Notes: generated by a model not told the origin, from the letters alone. Numbered from the stretch's first letter, positions 43,986 through 54,399 are shown. The stretch is DNA of 64,000 nucleotides from Synchiropus splendidus (GCF_027744825.2 NC_071335.1:13963501-14027500); one strand, 5' to 3'. Numbers and translations are program-made.

Positions 43986-44317
43986 AGCACTGTCTGATAC
44001 AGAATGGAATGGTCTCAAATATTTTCACAACACTCATTCTGAAGTAGTGACGGCAGGAAAACGGACATGTGGCTTTTAAAGGCTGTTCATGTCGCTGTAG
44101 GAACAACTTGTTGTACTCATCATTGTCGTTGCACAAATACAGTTTGAGAACATCTCACTATAATGAAGAAATTACACAATTACTTGTGAAAATTCCCTAA
44201 TGGAGACAAACAATAGCATTAAAAATAAATATTCTTGTTAAGATCAATTGAGTTGTTGTGCACTTAGATAAAGTTAACTGTAAATTGAAGAATCAGTTCT
44301 AGTCTTTGTACCTTCAC

Positions 44318-44405
44318 CTTCTTCTGCCGCTTATCCGGGATCGGGTCGCGGGGGCAGCATTCGGAGCAGGGAAGCCCAAACTTCCCGGTCCGCACAAACC
44401 TCCTC
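44318..44405. repeat. Fish interspersed repeat fragment
   Basis: CTTCTGCCGCTTATCCGGGATCGGGTCGCGGGGGCAGCATTCGGAGCAGGGAAGCCCAAACTTCCC is, from memory, the start of a very common dispersed teleost repeat. It is truncated and non-coding. Confidence 0.55.
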
Positions 44406-44817
44406 GCATCATACATTATAGCATTAGACTACATTATTAAAAAAGCAGCAGTCGCTTGTGCAGCCTCGCAGTTGTGCAGGGCGAGGCACTTTTGGGATCG
44501 CTGGGTTCTGCTGTCCACATATGTACAGCGTTCATGTCATGAGACAAACTTAACTGACGCACATAACTGTTGCTGCACATGCGGTTCTCCCAAATGGCCG
44601 ACAGGTTGATCCAAGGAGTCACAAACTTCTGCTATATCTGGTCTCGCAGGGAACATGTTCTGTTGGACTCCCCTAGACTGGTCATTTGCTGAGACGGTGC
44701 AGAATGTGATTTGACAAGCAAGGCACGCCAGGTGATGGTCTGTCCACGTCCACGCACCGACAGCCATCCTGAGAAGCTGTTTGGATCTGATGCCCCCCTG
44801 GCCATTGGGATACGTCA

Positions 44818-45335
44818 GAATCATTATCAGAATCAAAATTATTGCCATTGTCAGTGGGAAGCCCACTAACTAGGAAAGAGTTTTGGAATAAAGTGTTGAC
44901 AAAAAATTAATAAAATTAAATTAAATTAAATAAATAGAATAACAACAAGGCTGTTCACGAATTCAACAGTCTGATGGCCGAGGGAAAGAAGCTGTTCCTG
45001 TGACGGGAGGTTCTGGTCTGGATGGACCGTAGCCTCCTGCCAGAGGGAAGAGGAACAAACAGTCCATGTCCAGGGTGAGAAGGGTCGGCTCTGATCCGAC
45101 CTGCACGTCTCTGGGTCCTGGAGACATACAGGTCCTGAAGAGGTGGCAGGCTGCAACCCATCACCTTCTCAGCAGAACGTACGATGCGCTGCAGTCGGCT
45201 CTTGTCCCTGGAGGTGGCGCTGTTGTACCAGACAGTGATAGAGGAGGTGAGGATGGACTGGATGATGGCCGTGTAGAACTCCACCAGCAACTTTGTCTCA
45301 GCTGTAGTCACTGGCAGTTGGTGAAAAAAAGTCAA
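44818..45335 (-). mobile_element. L2-like LINE 3' fragment, copy 2
   Basis: The minus strand holds an open frame (44955-45335) matching the C-terminus of fish L2/CR1-group reverse transcriptase proteins: an FYTAIIQSILTSSITVWY stretch, then SRLQRIVRSAEK, then the ending FFPSAIRLLNS. The 3' tail shows short AATTA/AAATT units at 44905-44935. It is 5'-truncated. The same 3' part is present at 34993-35315. Confidence 0.8.
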
Positions 45336-45914
45336 GAGGATGCTGAGTCGGTTTCACATTAAAAAAAATAGACAACGTATATAATCTTATACAAATGCCA
45401 GCTAAAAGGTGTACACAGTTTAGTATTTATGATGTTATTATGAGAGCTTGGAACTGTATAATATCCAGCTATGAAAATAATATTGAAGGGGACCACGAAT
45501 GGTAACCCGAGGTTTAAGAGGTATCAGTAGTGTATTGAAGATGAAATTGTTTGTCAGTGTTTTAGAACCATATCATCCACTTCTGAGTAATTTAGTTAAA
45601 AAATATGCCTGCATGAAATGTAACCGCTTGATGTCAGAATTAGTACATCAAGCCTCTTGGCGTTCTCATGACCCGGAAAGAGTCATGGGGTTGTCGCTGT
45701 AAACACAGCCGCTTCATCAGTCCCATGAGCAGGTTTTTGAATGAGCTTTGTGACCTCAGGAAGCAAACTGTTGGTGGTAACGTATCGCAGAGGCTTTTTT
45801 TATTTTTTTTAACTCTAAATGACTTACAGGTATGTTGAGTTGATGCTTCATCTTGATAACACTGTAGATACTGAGCACATTCGGCCCCGTATAAGTCACT
45901 GGTGGACAGGCAAC

Positions 45915-46679
45915 ATGCTTACCAAAAGCATTTGCTCACCTGCCGTGACTCACGTATGAACTTCAGTGCCATCCCATTCCTAACCATAGGGTTCAATATG
46001 ATGTGGCTCCACCGTTTGCAGCTGTTACAGCTCTTCTGAGAAGGCCGTCCACAAGGTTGAGGTGTGTGATTATAGGAAGATTTGACCATTCTTCCTAAAG
46101 ACCATTGGTGAGGTCACACACTGATGTTGGTGGAGAAGTCCTGGTTCTCAGTCTCTGCTGTAATTCATCCCTAAGGTGTTCTGTTGGGTTCAGGTCAGGA
46201 CTCTGTTCAGGCCAGTCAAGTTCATCCACACCAGACTCTGTCATTCATGTCTTGATGGGCCTTGTTTTGCACTGGCGCACAGTCATGTTGGAAGAGGAAG
46301 AGGCCGCTCCAGACTGTTCCCACAAGGTTGGCAGCATGGAATTGTCCAAAATGTGTTGGTATCCTGACGCATTCAAAGTTCCTTTCACTGGAACTAAGGG
46401 GCCAAGCCCAACTCCTGACAAACAACCCCACACCATCATTCCTCCTCCACCAAAGTTCACACTTGGCACAATGCCGTCCCAAACATCCCCAACTTCTCCT
46501 GGCAACCTCCAAACCCAGACTGGTCCGTCAGGTTGCCAGATGGAAAAGCAAGATTTATCACTCCAGAGAAGGCGTCTCCACTGCTCTCCAGTCCAGTGGT
46601 GACTGCTTTACACCACTGTATCTGGCGCATTGCAATGCACGTGGTGATGAATGGCTCGGCCATGGAAACCCATTCCATG
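45915..46679 (-). mobile_element. Tc1-like transposon, transposase part, decayed
   Basis: On the minus strand the sequence encodes pieces of a Tc1 transposase: FSIWQPDGPVWVW-like text near 46530, then a GGGGMMVWGCLS stretch with LGPLVPVKGTLNASGYQHIL near 46380-46440, then LDWPEQSPDLNP-like text near 46200. The frames are broken by small indels, so it is not functional. The element resumes after a 594-bp insertion, at 47274. Confidence 0.85.
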
Positions 46680-47273
46680 TGTCACAAGCCCCCTCCTACC
46701 TGTCTGACTGTCCTCGCTGTCTCTCTTCCTCTCTTCTGGGATTGGGGGCGTCTCCTTCTGTTCCTTCCAAACATGCTCTGCAGACACACACACCAACTCA
46801 CTAATCCCACTCTCACTACTTAAACGCCTGCCAGAAGTCAACCAGCGTCCAGTGTTTGTTGGTGTTCCTCGCCCTGGTGCGACCCTCCGTGCTCGTGTTC
46901 TGGATTTCTCGTGGATGATTCTTCCCCTAGACCTTGAACATTTACCAAGCACTTTGAGCTCATGAGTTTTTCTGACTGTTCTCTTTTGTTTTGCATTGTG
47001 TCTGTGGCTGCTCCTTGTTTTCTCCCCCCTCAATCCTGTGGACTTGATGGACTTGTTGTCTAGACTACCGTGTCTGGGACACTACTTTACTTACTTACCA
47101 CTTACTACTTTTTGTTTGTGCATTGGGAGACGTCTTTATTTCACCCACCGGGATTTTTTGATTTTGTTTTTTTGTAGAAGTTGATTGTTGATCTGATTTA
47201 GTTTGTTGGAACTTTCTTCTGGACTTTTGTCTCCTCCCTGCTGCATGTGGGTCTAACGTCTAAAATCGTCACA
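46680..47273 (+). mobile_element. Solo LTR (Ty3/gypsy-like) inserted in the Tc1 element
   Basis: The 594-bp insert begins TGTCACAAG and ends CGTCACA, the TG...CA ends of LTRs with an imperfect TGTCACA/TGTGACG inverted end. It interrupts the Tc1 text exactly where ...CCATTCCATG should continue AAGCTCTCTG. The flanking 5-mers CCATG and CCTCA may be a mutated 5-bp duplication. CTACTTAAACGCCTGCC near 46818 resembles the promoter part of fish gypsy LTRs. No internal retroelement genes accompany it. Confidence 0.6.
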
Positions 47274-47515
47274 CCTCAAAGCTCTCTGCATACTGTACTT
47301 GGGCTAATCTGAAGGCCACATGAAGTTTGGAGGTCTGCAGCGATTGACTGTGCAGGAAGTGGGTGACTTTTTTGTACTATGTGCAAGTTAGTTAACATGG
47401 CTGACCACTCTGTGGCTGAGTTGCTGTTGTTCCCAAACTCAGTTTTCTCATAATAAATCTGACAGTTGACTGTGGAACATTCAGGAGTGAGGAAATTTCA
47501 CAACTGGATTTTCCT
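47274..47515 (-). mobile_element. Tc1-like transposon, remaining end
   Basis: Sequence such as AAGCTCTCTGCATACTG, GAAGGCCACATGAAGTTTGGAGG and TGACAGTTGACTGTGGAACATTC continues the Tc1 element interrupted at 46680. It corresponds to the upstream (transposase N-terminal and 5') part on the minus strand. The outer inverted repeat is lost or unrecognisable after about 47515. Confidence 0.65.
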
Positions 47516-47843
47516 GCCCATATTAGTCCTGTTTTTTTCCTGTAACTGTATATACTTCTGTCATCTTTTATTGTTCCATGGAAAGTACTTCGGTCAGCAC
47601 CTGCTGTGGAAATGTGTTATATACATAAAGTTGACATTGAAAAGACTGACGGCCAAAGAGGCCACAAAAAATAAAAGTTATATTTCAGACCTATTCACAT
47701 GAGCGATTAAAAACTGCTTCTATTTCCAGGTCACCTCTGAGTGACATTGAGTTGTGGAGTGATCCAATTAAAGGCTGCACCCATTTATATACACTCATTG
47801 TTTGAAACACGCTCAATATAAATGGAATGTGGTCATCACACCC

Positions 47844-48174
47844 AGTGTTAAGAGGATGCAAAAGAAACAAAACAAAGAAGAGACAAAAGAAGCTACTTCA
47901 AGTGGACCAACCACAAGAACAGGTTAAGATGAATTGTCATCGACAGTTCAAACATCAGACTTATTCTAAACGTAACCAGTTGTGCGTTTCCATCTTTTCA
48001 GAGGGTGATAGTCATCCTTCCATGGATAGCGGTCACATGAGTCGTGCCAGGGAAAGGACCCTGGACCATTCAGCCTCATGTAATTCATGCACCACAACTC
48101 TGTTCTTGAAACATTCCAGTCTGGTTCCAGATCAGGACGCTTCTGAAAGTAACCAACGGCCTTCTCTTTGAAGG
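47844..48174 (+). other. Open, possibly spliced segment of unknown nature
   Basis: A Lys/Gln/Glu-rich open stretch (47844-47923) is followed by GTTAAG and, 77 nt later, a TTTTCAG acceptor. Then comes a second open stretch (48002-48171) reading GDSHPSMDSGHMSRARERT and ending in TGA. It lies upstream of the duplicated samhd1-like tail. No domain is recognised. It could be a remnant of a second samhd1-like copy, a lineage-specific exon pair, or chance. Confidence 0.2.
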
Positions 48175-48201
48175 AGTTGAAAATGTATTTTTATTTTATT
48201 T

Positions 48202-48268
48202 TAATTCTGTTAGATCTTAGTACAGCATTCAATACTGTTGACCACAACGTTTTACTGGACGTCCAGAG
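48202..48268 (+). mobile_element. Short non-LTR reverse-transcriptase remnant
   Basis: The plus strand translates as LLDLSTAFNTVDHNVLLDVQ, the motif region found in fish LINE reverse transcriptases (typically DLSAAFDTVDHN-L). Only about 67 bp remain, with no further homologous text on either side. Confidence 0.65.
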
Positions 48269-48659
48269 GTGGGCAATATGATGACATGAAATAATGAACA
48301 ACAAATAATGAACAGAACGTGTTGACGATCTGCCAACGTGAGGAGGTCACATGGATTCAGCCACATGCAACACACTATAGATGCGGATGCGTTGGCCCGT
48401 CCACTACTGGCTGCAGTGCTCCTCTTCTCACACACACTCACAGTGAAGAAGGCGGTCGAATGCACAACTGAAATTCTGAAAACAGCAGAGTGTCAGTAGC
48501 AATAATTGACACAAGTTACAAGGGATTTTCGATTGGACTTTTGACTCAGCACAAGTGCGTGTTGGTTGAGGTTTTCATTCAACAGTGTCCACGGCTTAAA
48601 ACAAAGGTTGCAAAACACTGCTGTACAGTCATGACTGTCCAGTCTTAGCTGACCATGAT

Positions 48660-49180
48660 ATGCTGCACCATCCTGGTTTAACTGATGACACTTGTCTCTG
48701 CACACAGTGTGGAAGTTGAGGAAGCCAGGCCATGATGACCTCCACCACTCCGAAACACAGAAGACAGTCGACGAAAAAAGACTTCATAAGAATATATCAT
48801 GAGTGATGGGTGTTTTTGCATGCTCTGGTTCAATCAGGTTTTTGGACAGTTATGTAGTTTGGGTGACACAGATCATCATTGTGATTGAGAGGGAAGGTTC
48901 TGGTGCTTTATTTACACATTTATTCTCTTGGGTTCATGTTGCTGCATCCACTGCTCACATCTGATTCATGCTTTTACTGATCTCATGTATTGATGTCTGT
49001 AATGGGAACATATGAATAAAGGATTGTCTCATACATCATAAATAGACAAACCAGACTCCAACGTTTAGTTAAGCTCATTTTAAAGTCACACAGTAAAAAC
49101 AGTTAAAGTGAAATGTGGCCTTTAAATAAAGAGTTGTCAGTGCCGCTGCGGGAACTCATTTAACTCACAATAACAATAAA
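48660..49180 (+). pseudogene. Duplicate of the samhd1-like terminal exon and 3' UTR
   Basis: TTGTCTCTGCACACAG (acceptor) is shared with the real last exon at 43696-43711. It is followed by a short open stretch VEVEEARP and a TGA at 48732-48734, aligned with the real stop at 43746. The following 400 nt share many blocks with the real 3' UTR: TCCACGACTCC-type, TGATTCATGC, GAATAAA, and a TGTGGC-TTTAAA block with a CTGC-GGAAC block. None of the preceding catalytic exons is found between 44.1 and 48.6 kb. It is therefore either the remains of a truncated tandem gene copy or an alternative last exon; the splice phase from exon 42908-43041 fits. Confidence 0.65.
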
Positions 49181-49215
49181 GTGATGTTTGCTGTCAGATA
49201 AAGGAGGTTTACACA

Positions 49216-52200
49216 TCAACACGCACGAAAGGTCAGACAGAGACGTTGAAACTGAAAAAATCTTTAATCATTTTTCAATCACATATTTCCTTTTTTCCTC
49301 CCCAAGTTGCATCATTAATAAAATCCACCAGGGATATGTAAAAAAAAAAAAAACAAATATCATGAGGCCTCCTCTAAGGTCTGAGAGCACTTACCTCATG
49401 AGAATAGAGATTTTCTAAAACACTGACTGAAGCATGAACAACAGCTCCAGCGCTGTGAGACAGCAGAGCTTTGAGTTTATTCAAACCACCAAACGTCTCA
49501 ATCCACAACCTCAGTTTCTCCACCTCACCGGTTTCACATGCCATCTGTGAAAATAGGCAACAATATTTCACCATAGTATATTCAAAAGCCGTGTAGAATA
49601 TTACAATATTTAAACAATTACAATTAAATTCTTAGTTATTAGTTAAATATATATATACATACATATATATATTTACACATATATATACAGTGGTACCTCA
49701 GTTTTCGAAAGACTTGTAATCCGAATAAATCGGATTTCGAACCAAAATTTCGAGATTTTTTTGCTTCTGATTTCGAACGAAAACCCAGAACTCGAACGCC
49801 CCCGAAAAAAACCGGAAAAAACATAGCGTGCGCGGACCGATCAGCTGACCCACGACGCACTTTGTTATTGTGTATAACGCAGCCTCTGTATGCAGACGTG
49901 TCCCGTTAGCTACATTTACTGACTGTTTTTTCTTCATATTAAGGTGTAAAACCTTTCCTGTCTCCTCACTGGACCGTGGTAGAGTGTCACAGGGGAGCTG
50001 CTCGCTCTCCACACCTCCGAGGCTGGAGCGCTCACTCCAGGGTTTGATGTCCTGTTGTGGGCTGGAGCTGGGACAGGGATGAGGCGAGTCTGGGACAGAG
50101 CGTGACTTGGTTTATGACTTTGTCACAGCCAAACTGCACAGAAGCGCACATTCAGAGCTGGACACGCACCGGGCACCTCTTCACTTCTGGAGAGACGTCA
50201 CTCACTCGGCAACCCCTCCCACATGCAGCGGCCACACACATAGAGGAACAGCGCACCTGCAGCAGACACTCTACATTCACTCCTACAAAAGCCTATTTTA
50301 AGGCTTGGAACGTATTGTTTCTTTTTCCATTCATTGTAATGGGAAAAATCGATTCAGATATAAAACAAATCCCTTCTCGAACGGTTGCCTGGAACGGATT
50401 GTGGTCAAGAAACCGAGGTACCACTGTGTATGTGTATGTGTATATGTATGTATATATATATATATATATATATACGACAGTTACCATAGCCAACCTCAAC
50501 CGATCGCTCTGTCCAGCCCCACACAACACAAAAACCTGGGGGAAACACTGTACGTATACATACCTGCAGAATATTGCGTAATCCGTTCAACACGACCAGG
50601 ACGATCTTAGTGTCGTCAATGGTCAACATGTTGAGTAGCGGCTCCAGCACGTTGGAATGAACCAGGTAGGAGACTTGCTCAACAGTGCCCCCGCTGGTCA
50701 TGTTTGTGATTGTCCACACAGCCTCTTTTTGTGTACTTAAGTCTCCCTGCGGGGGCGAGAGAGGACAAAAATGAAGTTAACATCACATCAATGAAATCAG
50801 ACTACAGACATTGACTATATTATGAAAAAAGTGCTGAGGCAAAAAGCCATGCTCAGCCTATTCACAGTGAATGCAGTTCATAATATCATGCATCAAACCA
50901 AGATTATGTTGAGACAGACAACCTTTTGGAGGACCTCCACCAGCAGAGGAACCAGGCCTGCAGAAATGACTGCCTGGATCTGAGAGTCCTTCCCAGCAGT
51001 GATGTTGGACAGAGTCCAAGTGGCCTCCTTCCTGATGTCAGGTTCCTCGTGGTGCAGGAGGTGAGGGAACGCAGCCATGGCACCTGCATTGAGAACACAC
51101 TGGGTCTGTTCATCAGTCCCGGTCACTATGTTGCCGAGCGCTCGCAGTGCGGGGGCCTGCAAAGAAAAACACTTCAACATCACAGTGCACCACAATACAC
51201 AATTTGCCGCTTTATAAACACACATACCACGATACAAGTCTCCCCACAGGCCAGTAGCTGTACAAGACGGGGCACCAGACCACTTTGCACCACTAACTCG
51301 ATCCTCTCATTTGAGCCATCGGACAGGTCGGACGTCGCCTTGCAGACGTGAGCCACGACTTCATCGTCGCCATGGTGCAAGAGCCGCGCCAGGCCCGGAA
51401 GCAGCTGTTGCACGGCGGTCAAAGGAAGCGCTGGGTTCTTGTGTCTGCAGATGTTGGACAGTGCCCACGCCACATGACGCACAAAACTAGCCTGGAGAAG
51501 AGGAGATGAATGGGTCAAACATGTAATGCATTGTCATAGAAAATACTGTGTTTTTGCACATTTCATTTCTCAACAGAGGCTCTGTCAGGGACTCACAGGT
51601 AATGTTGAAAACAGAGGTTCCGTCAGCAAAGCCAGCAGCGACAGCAGCCCACCATGGGAGATCACCTGGTCTCTGTAATGCGGTCCATCACCTGGATAGT
51701 TGGGGACAAACGGATTCAGATCTATTTTTCATTCATTTGAAAGAAGGCATTGAGCTGTGGGCTATGAAGGCTGAGGGGGAGAAATACCTCCGATATTGCC
51801 GAGGGCCAGGACTGCCTGCTCCCTGACCTGGGCGTGAGGTGACGCAACCAGGTGAACGAGGGCTGGAATGACCCCAGCTTCTATCACAGCCCAGTTCTGC
51901 TCTGAGGTGCCTGAGGTGATGTTGGCCAGGACCCAGGCGGCCTCAAACTGAAGGGCAGGACAGTGGAGGAGTCCCAGGAAGCTGACAAGCCTCGGGAGGA
52001 GACCTGCAGCGATGATGGCGTCGACGGGAGGGTCTGCCTCTCTGGAGAGAAGTTTCCTTGAGACACAAGCCAGAGAAGGTCAAAAAGAAATGAATGCAAC
52101 ACAACTGGAAGCAATGCTCCCTCTAAGCTGAGTTGATACCATCTAGTGTACACAACAAAAATTTATCCTGAATTGAACATAAATTACCGCAATTTCTGGA

Positions 52201-53794
52201 ACACAGGGCTTCTTGCCGTCAAGACATAAAGCCTTACGACATTAGATCAACAAAATGAAGCGCTGAGTGCGCTGTTTGACTGTGTGTGTCCACAGGTCCT
52301 TCGGTGCAGGGGTGCTTAAGACCGTCCGCCACATACACAATAGAACTAACAGCAACTAAAATAGCTGCTATTTGAAGTGAACTATTGGAGCTGGCTGATG
52401 TTTAAGAGCTGATTTCTCTTCAAGTCGCTCGTGGTTGGTCCAAAATGTGCACATGCACTGAGCCAATTGGGGCGGCGGAGTTACGCACGGGAGAGAGAAT
52501 TGTTGCAGCGCAGGTTTCAGACTACAATACACAGAGACTACACGCTAGTCAGGTGAGGAAATTAACTGTGTAGTCAGTGAAAGAAACCTGTTATTTCTTC
52601 ATTTTAGCCTGATCTACATAGGCTTGCTGCTCCATGAGGAGCAGTCAGCGAATACGGTGGCCTCATGTGGACAAAATTCAGTCTCACAACAGACACATGC
52701 CTTATCAATCTATTTGAGATTAAATGTTCATAAAAGTTGCTTGAAGTTCTTTTATATCCAGCACCCTCAATTGTCTATTGTGCCTTCAATGACTACAGTT
52801 AGTTTACTTAGTGTATTAGAAGATTCTTGATTCTTATATATATATATATAATTCAAAAACAAACAAATGCTTTTTTTAAAATAAAAATTCACACATGTTC
52901 TATTCCTCCATGTGAATTACACAAATTGTAAATACATTTTTCAATATTTTAACACTATTATAGACTATGACAGACACAGCCGATGGCGACAGGTCGCTCA
53001 CAGTGGTCCGGGTGACAGCTCAGAGAGTTTGTGGGTTTGCTCAGACACATGAGAAATCAGAGGGAACATTGACTGGAAGTCATGATTACATTTGCATCAT
53101 TTAATGTTGGAATAACGTGCACTATAACGACACAATCATTACAGTGAACTAGGAGGGGGTTGTTCACCTCACAGTCTGTGTGGCTTGAAGTTGCAAAACA
53201 AGATCCTGGCCTTCTACATGTTGAACAATTGTTTCCAAAGAGCACTGGTGGTCGGTCTGTGGGTGGAAAACATGCCATGAAAGACTAACCAAAGAGACAA
53301 TATATGAACGAAAGAGAATTGCATTCTTCATGGTTATTTACCGCCATGTCAATACGGGCTAAACGTTACAGAATTCATTGTTAATAATTGGGATTTCATT
53401 TGTTTAAAAATCCCAATACAGGGGCGACTTATGTAAAGCAGATGAACGAGTCGAAATGACTTTGATTCTTGTTCCCTGTAACAGAATGCAGCGCATCGTG
53501 CGGCCGCTCACCTGAAGGTCACACCAGCTAAAGGTGTTGCAATAAAATTACCTGAGGAAGAGACTGGTCCAAAAGAGAGTTTACATTCCGCCTCTTCAGA
53601 ATATCACCGTCTTTCTTCGCTTTGCGGATCTCGACGTTGACCTCTAACCTCCTGCGCCTCAGCGCCTGGTTCACAAAAAGTAGTCAGTTAAGATCGACTG
53701 GTTGTTAGTGGTGATCGGTGTCAATTGTTCTTACGTTTGTGTCTTTTCCGTTGTTTTTGAACTGGTTTCGTCGAATGCTACAACCGCTTGACAT
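49216..53794 (-). CDS. kpna2: Importin subunit alpha (kpna2-type), complete or nearly so
   Basis: Importin alpha carries NLS cargo and binds importin beta for nuclear import. Coding exons (minus strand): 53735-53794, 53552-53665, 53168-53256, 51788-52056, 51597-51691, 51228-51491, 50923-51156, 50564-50746, 49395-49544, and probably 49216-49251; in phase, about 497 residues (human KPNA2: 529). The start [18 protein letters not shown] leads into an Arg/Lys-rich IBB domain ([18 protein letters not shown]). Armadillo repeats follow: [60 protein letters not shown], and a [14 protein letters not shown] repeat. Two NLS-pocket tryptophans are replaced: ARM3 reads LALGNIGGD (human WALGNIAGD) and ARM5 reads [10 protein letters not shown] (human CWAISYLTDG). 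The acidic human C-terminal tail is absent. The last exon is uncertain; reading through the donor at 49394 gives a stop at 49374-49376. Position next to c17orf58 and bptf supports kpna2 over kpna7. Confidence 0.88.
49688..50426. mobile_element. 739-bp terminal-inverted-repeat DNA element in a kpna2-like intron
   Basis: It begins CAGTGGTACCTCAGTTTTCG and ends GAAACCGAGGTACCACTG, exact inverse over the outer 12 bp and near-inverse beyond. It has repeated TTTCGAAC/CGAACGG-type blocks near both ends. It is bordered by TA-rich microsatellites (TATATATA before, GTATGTATATATA after), which hides any target duplication. There is no transposase. A long plus-strand open frame over it is fortuitous. Confidence 0.75.
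50434..50474. repeat. (TG/TA)n microsatellite
   Basis: Alternating GTATGTGTATATGTATG then (TA)n lies just beside the right end of the inverted-repeat element, in the intron between kpna2-like exons 49395-49544 and 50564-50746. Confidence 0.8.
52112..53071. mobile_element. Nonautonomous hAT element with intact 8-bp target-site duplication in the kpna2-like gene
   Basis: The left end CAATGCTCCCTCT and right end AGAGGGAACATTG are inverse with one mismatch. ACTGGAAG is present directly outside both ends (52104-52111 and 53072-53079), a perfect 8-bp duplication typical of hAT insertion. Length is 960 bp with no transposase. It fills most of the third intron. A related older copy lies at about 19685-20375. 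A fragment resembling the element at 14118-14657 begins near 52186. Confidence 0.85.
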
Positions 53795-54399
53795 ACCGCC
53801 ACGTTGAACAAACCCAACAACAACACGCGCGTTTATGTCCGCATGCAAGCCGCTAGCTAGACGTTAGTGTGGTGACGACGCGCATAGCTCGGAACTACGA
53901 TCCCACACGTTCACAAAAGACAAGACAGACAACAACATAACGCGGAAAAACAGCGAACAAGGCACATATGTTTCGCTTGGCAGGCGAGTGGCTTCCTCTC
54001 CTTTTTAACTCGGTGCGTTGCTTGAGTTGTCGTGGTGTGTGCTGCCACCTACTGGTCATGAGTTGCTCCGCCGTTCTTTTCGATGGTACAGCTTTGGTAG
54101 TTTCTCTTTTTTAAGGAAAAAAACATAGCAGTTATATATCAAGGCTAATGTCTGTAGAACACGCCAGTATTGAATGTTTGGTTGTGACTGTTTTCACTCC
54201 GGAAGTGAATTCACCTGGTTCACCCGAGCGACGTCATGGCGAACACCGTTCATTCGCTGTCGCGACATAATAACTACCACCGTAAACCGGTGCTTTTTGA
54301 TCCATCTGCGCCAATCACAGCACTTTTACCGTCATATTTAAGGGCAAAGATTTGACAGTTACGGGTTTATTTTGTAATATTTGCCGCTGCTCACGTAAT
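53795..54399. promoter_or_regulatory. 5' flank of the kpna2-like gene
   Basis: This region lies between the divergent starts of the kpna2-like gene (minus) and the tRNA gene (plus). It contains CpG-rich pieces (53820-53900, 54180-54320) and no TATA box in a convincing place. The kpna2-like promoter should be in its left part. No exon or other gene is seen. Confidence 0.45.

Larger units (their letters stand above)
44130..47830. other. Transposon-filled interval downstream of the samhd1-like gene
   Basis: No host gene is seen. The interval contains a common fish repeat fragment (about 44318-44405), L2-like copy 2, a Tc1 element with an internal solo LTR, and AT-rich spacer. Long open frames on the plus strand at 46105-46804 are the antisense of a decayed Tc1 transposase. 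Confidence 0.75.

Noticed and set aside
46105..46804. Plus-strand open frames of 165 and 180 codons
   Set aside because: They are the antisense of a decayed Tc1 transposase whose protein motifs read clearly on the minus strand.
48236..48268. Start of an intact LINE
   Set aside because: Only a single reverse-transcriptase motif of about 22 codons is left; nothing continues on either side.
50057..50581. 174-codon plus-strand open frame
   Set aside because: It runs across the inverted-repeat element, a TA microsatellite and a real kpna2-like exon on the opposite strand. It ends in repeat-encoded YIYIYIY and has no domain.
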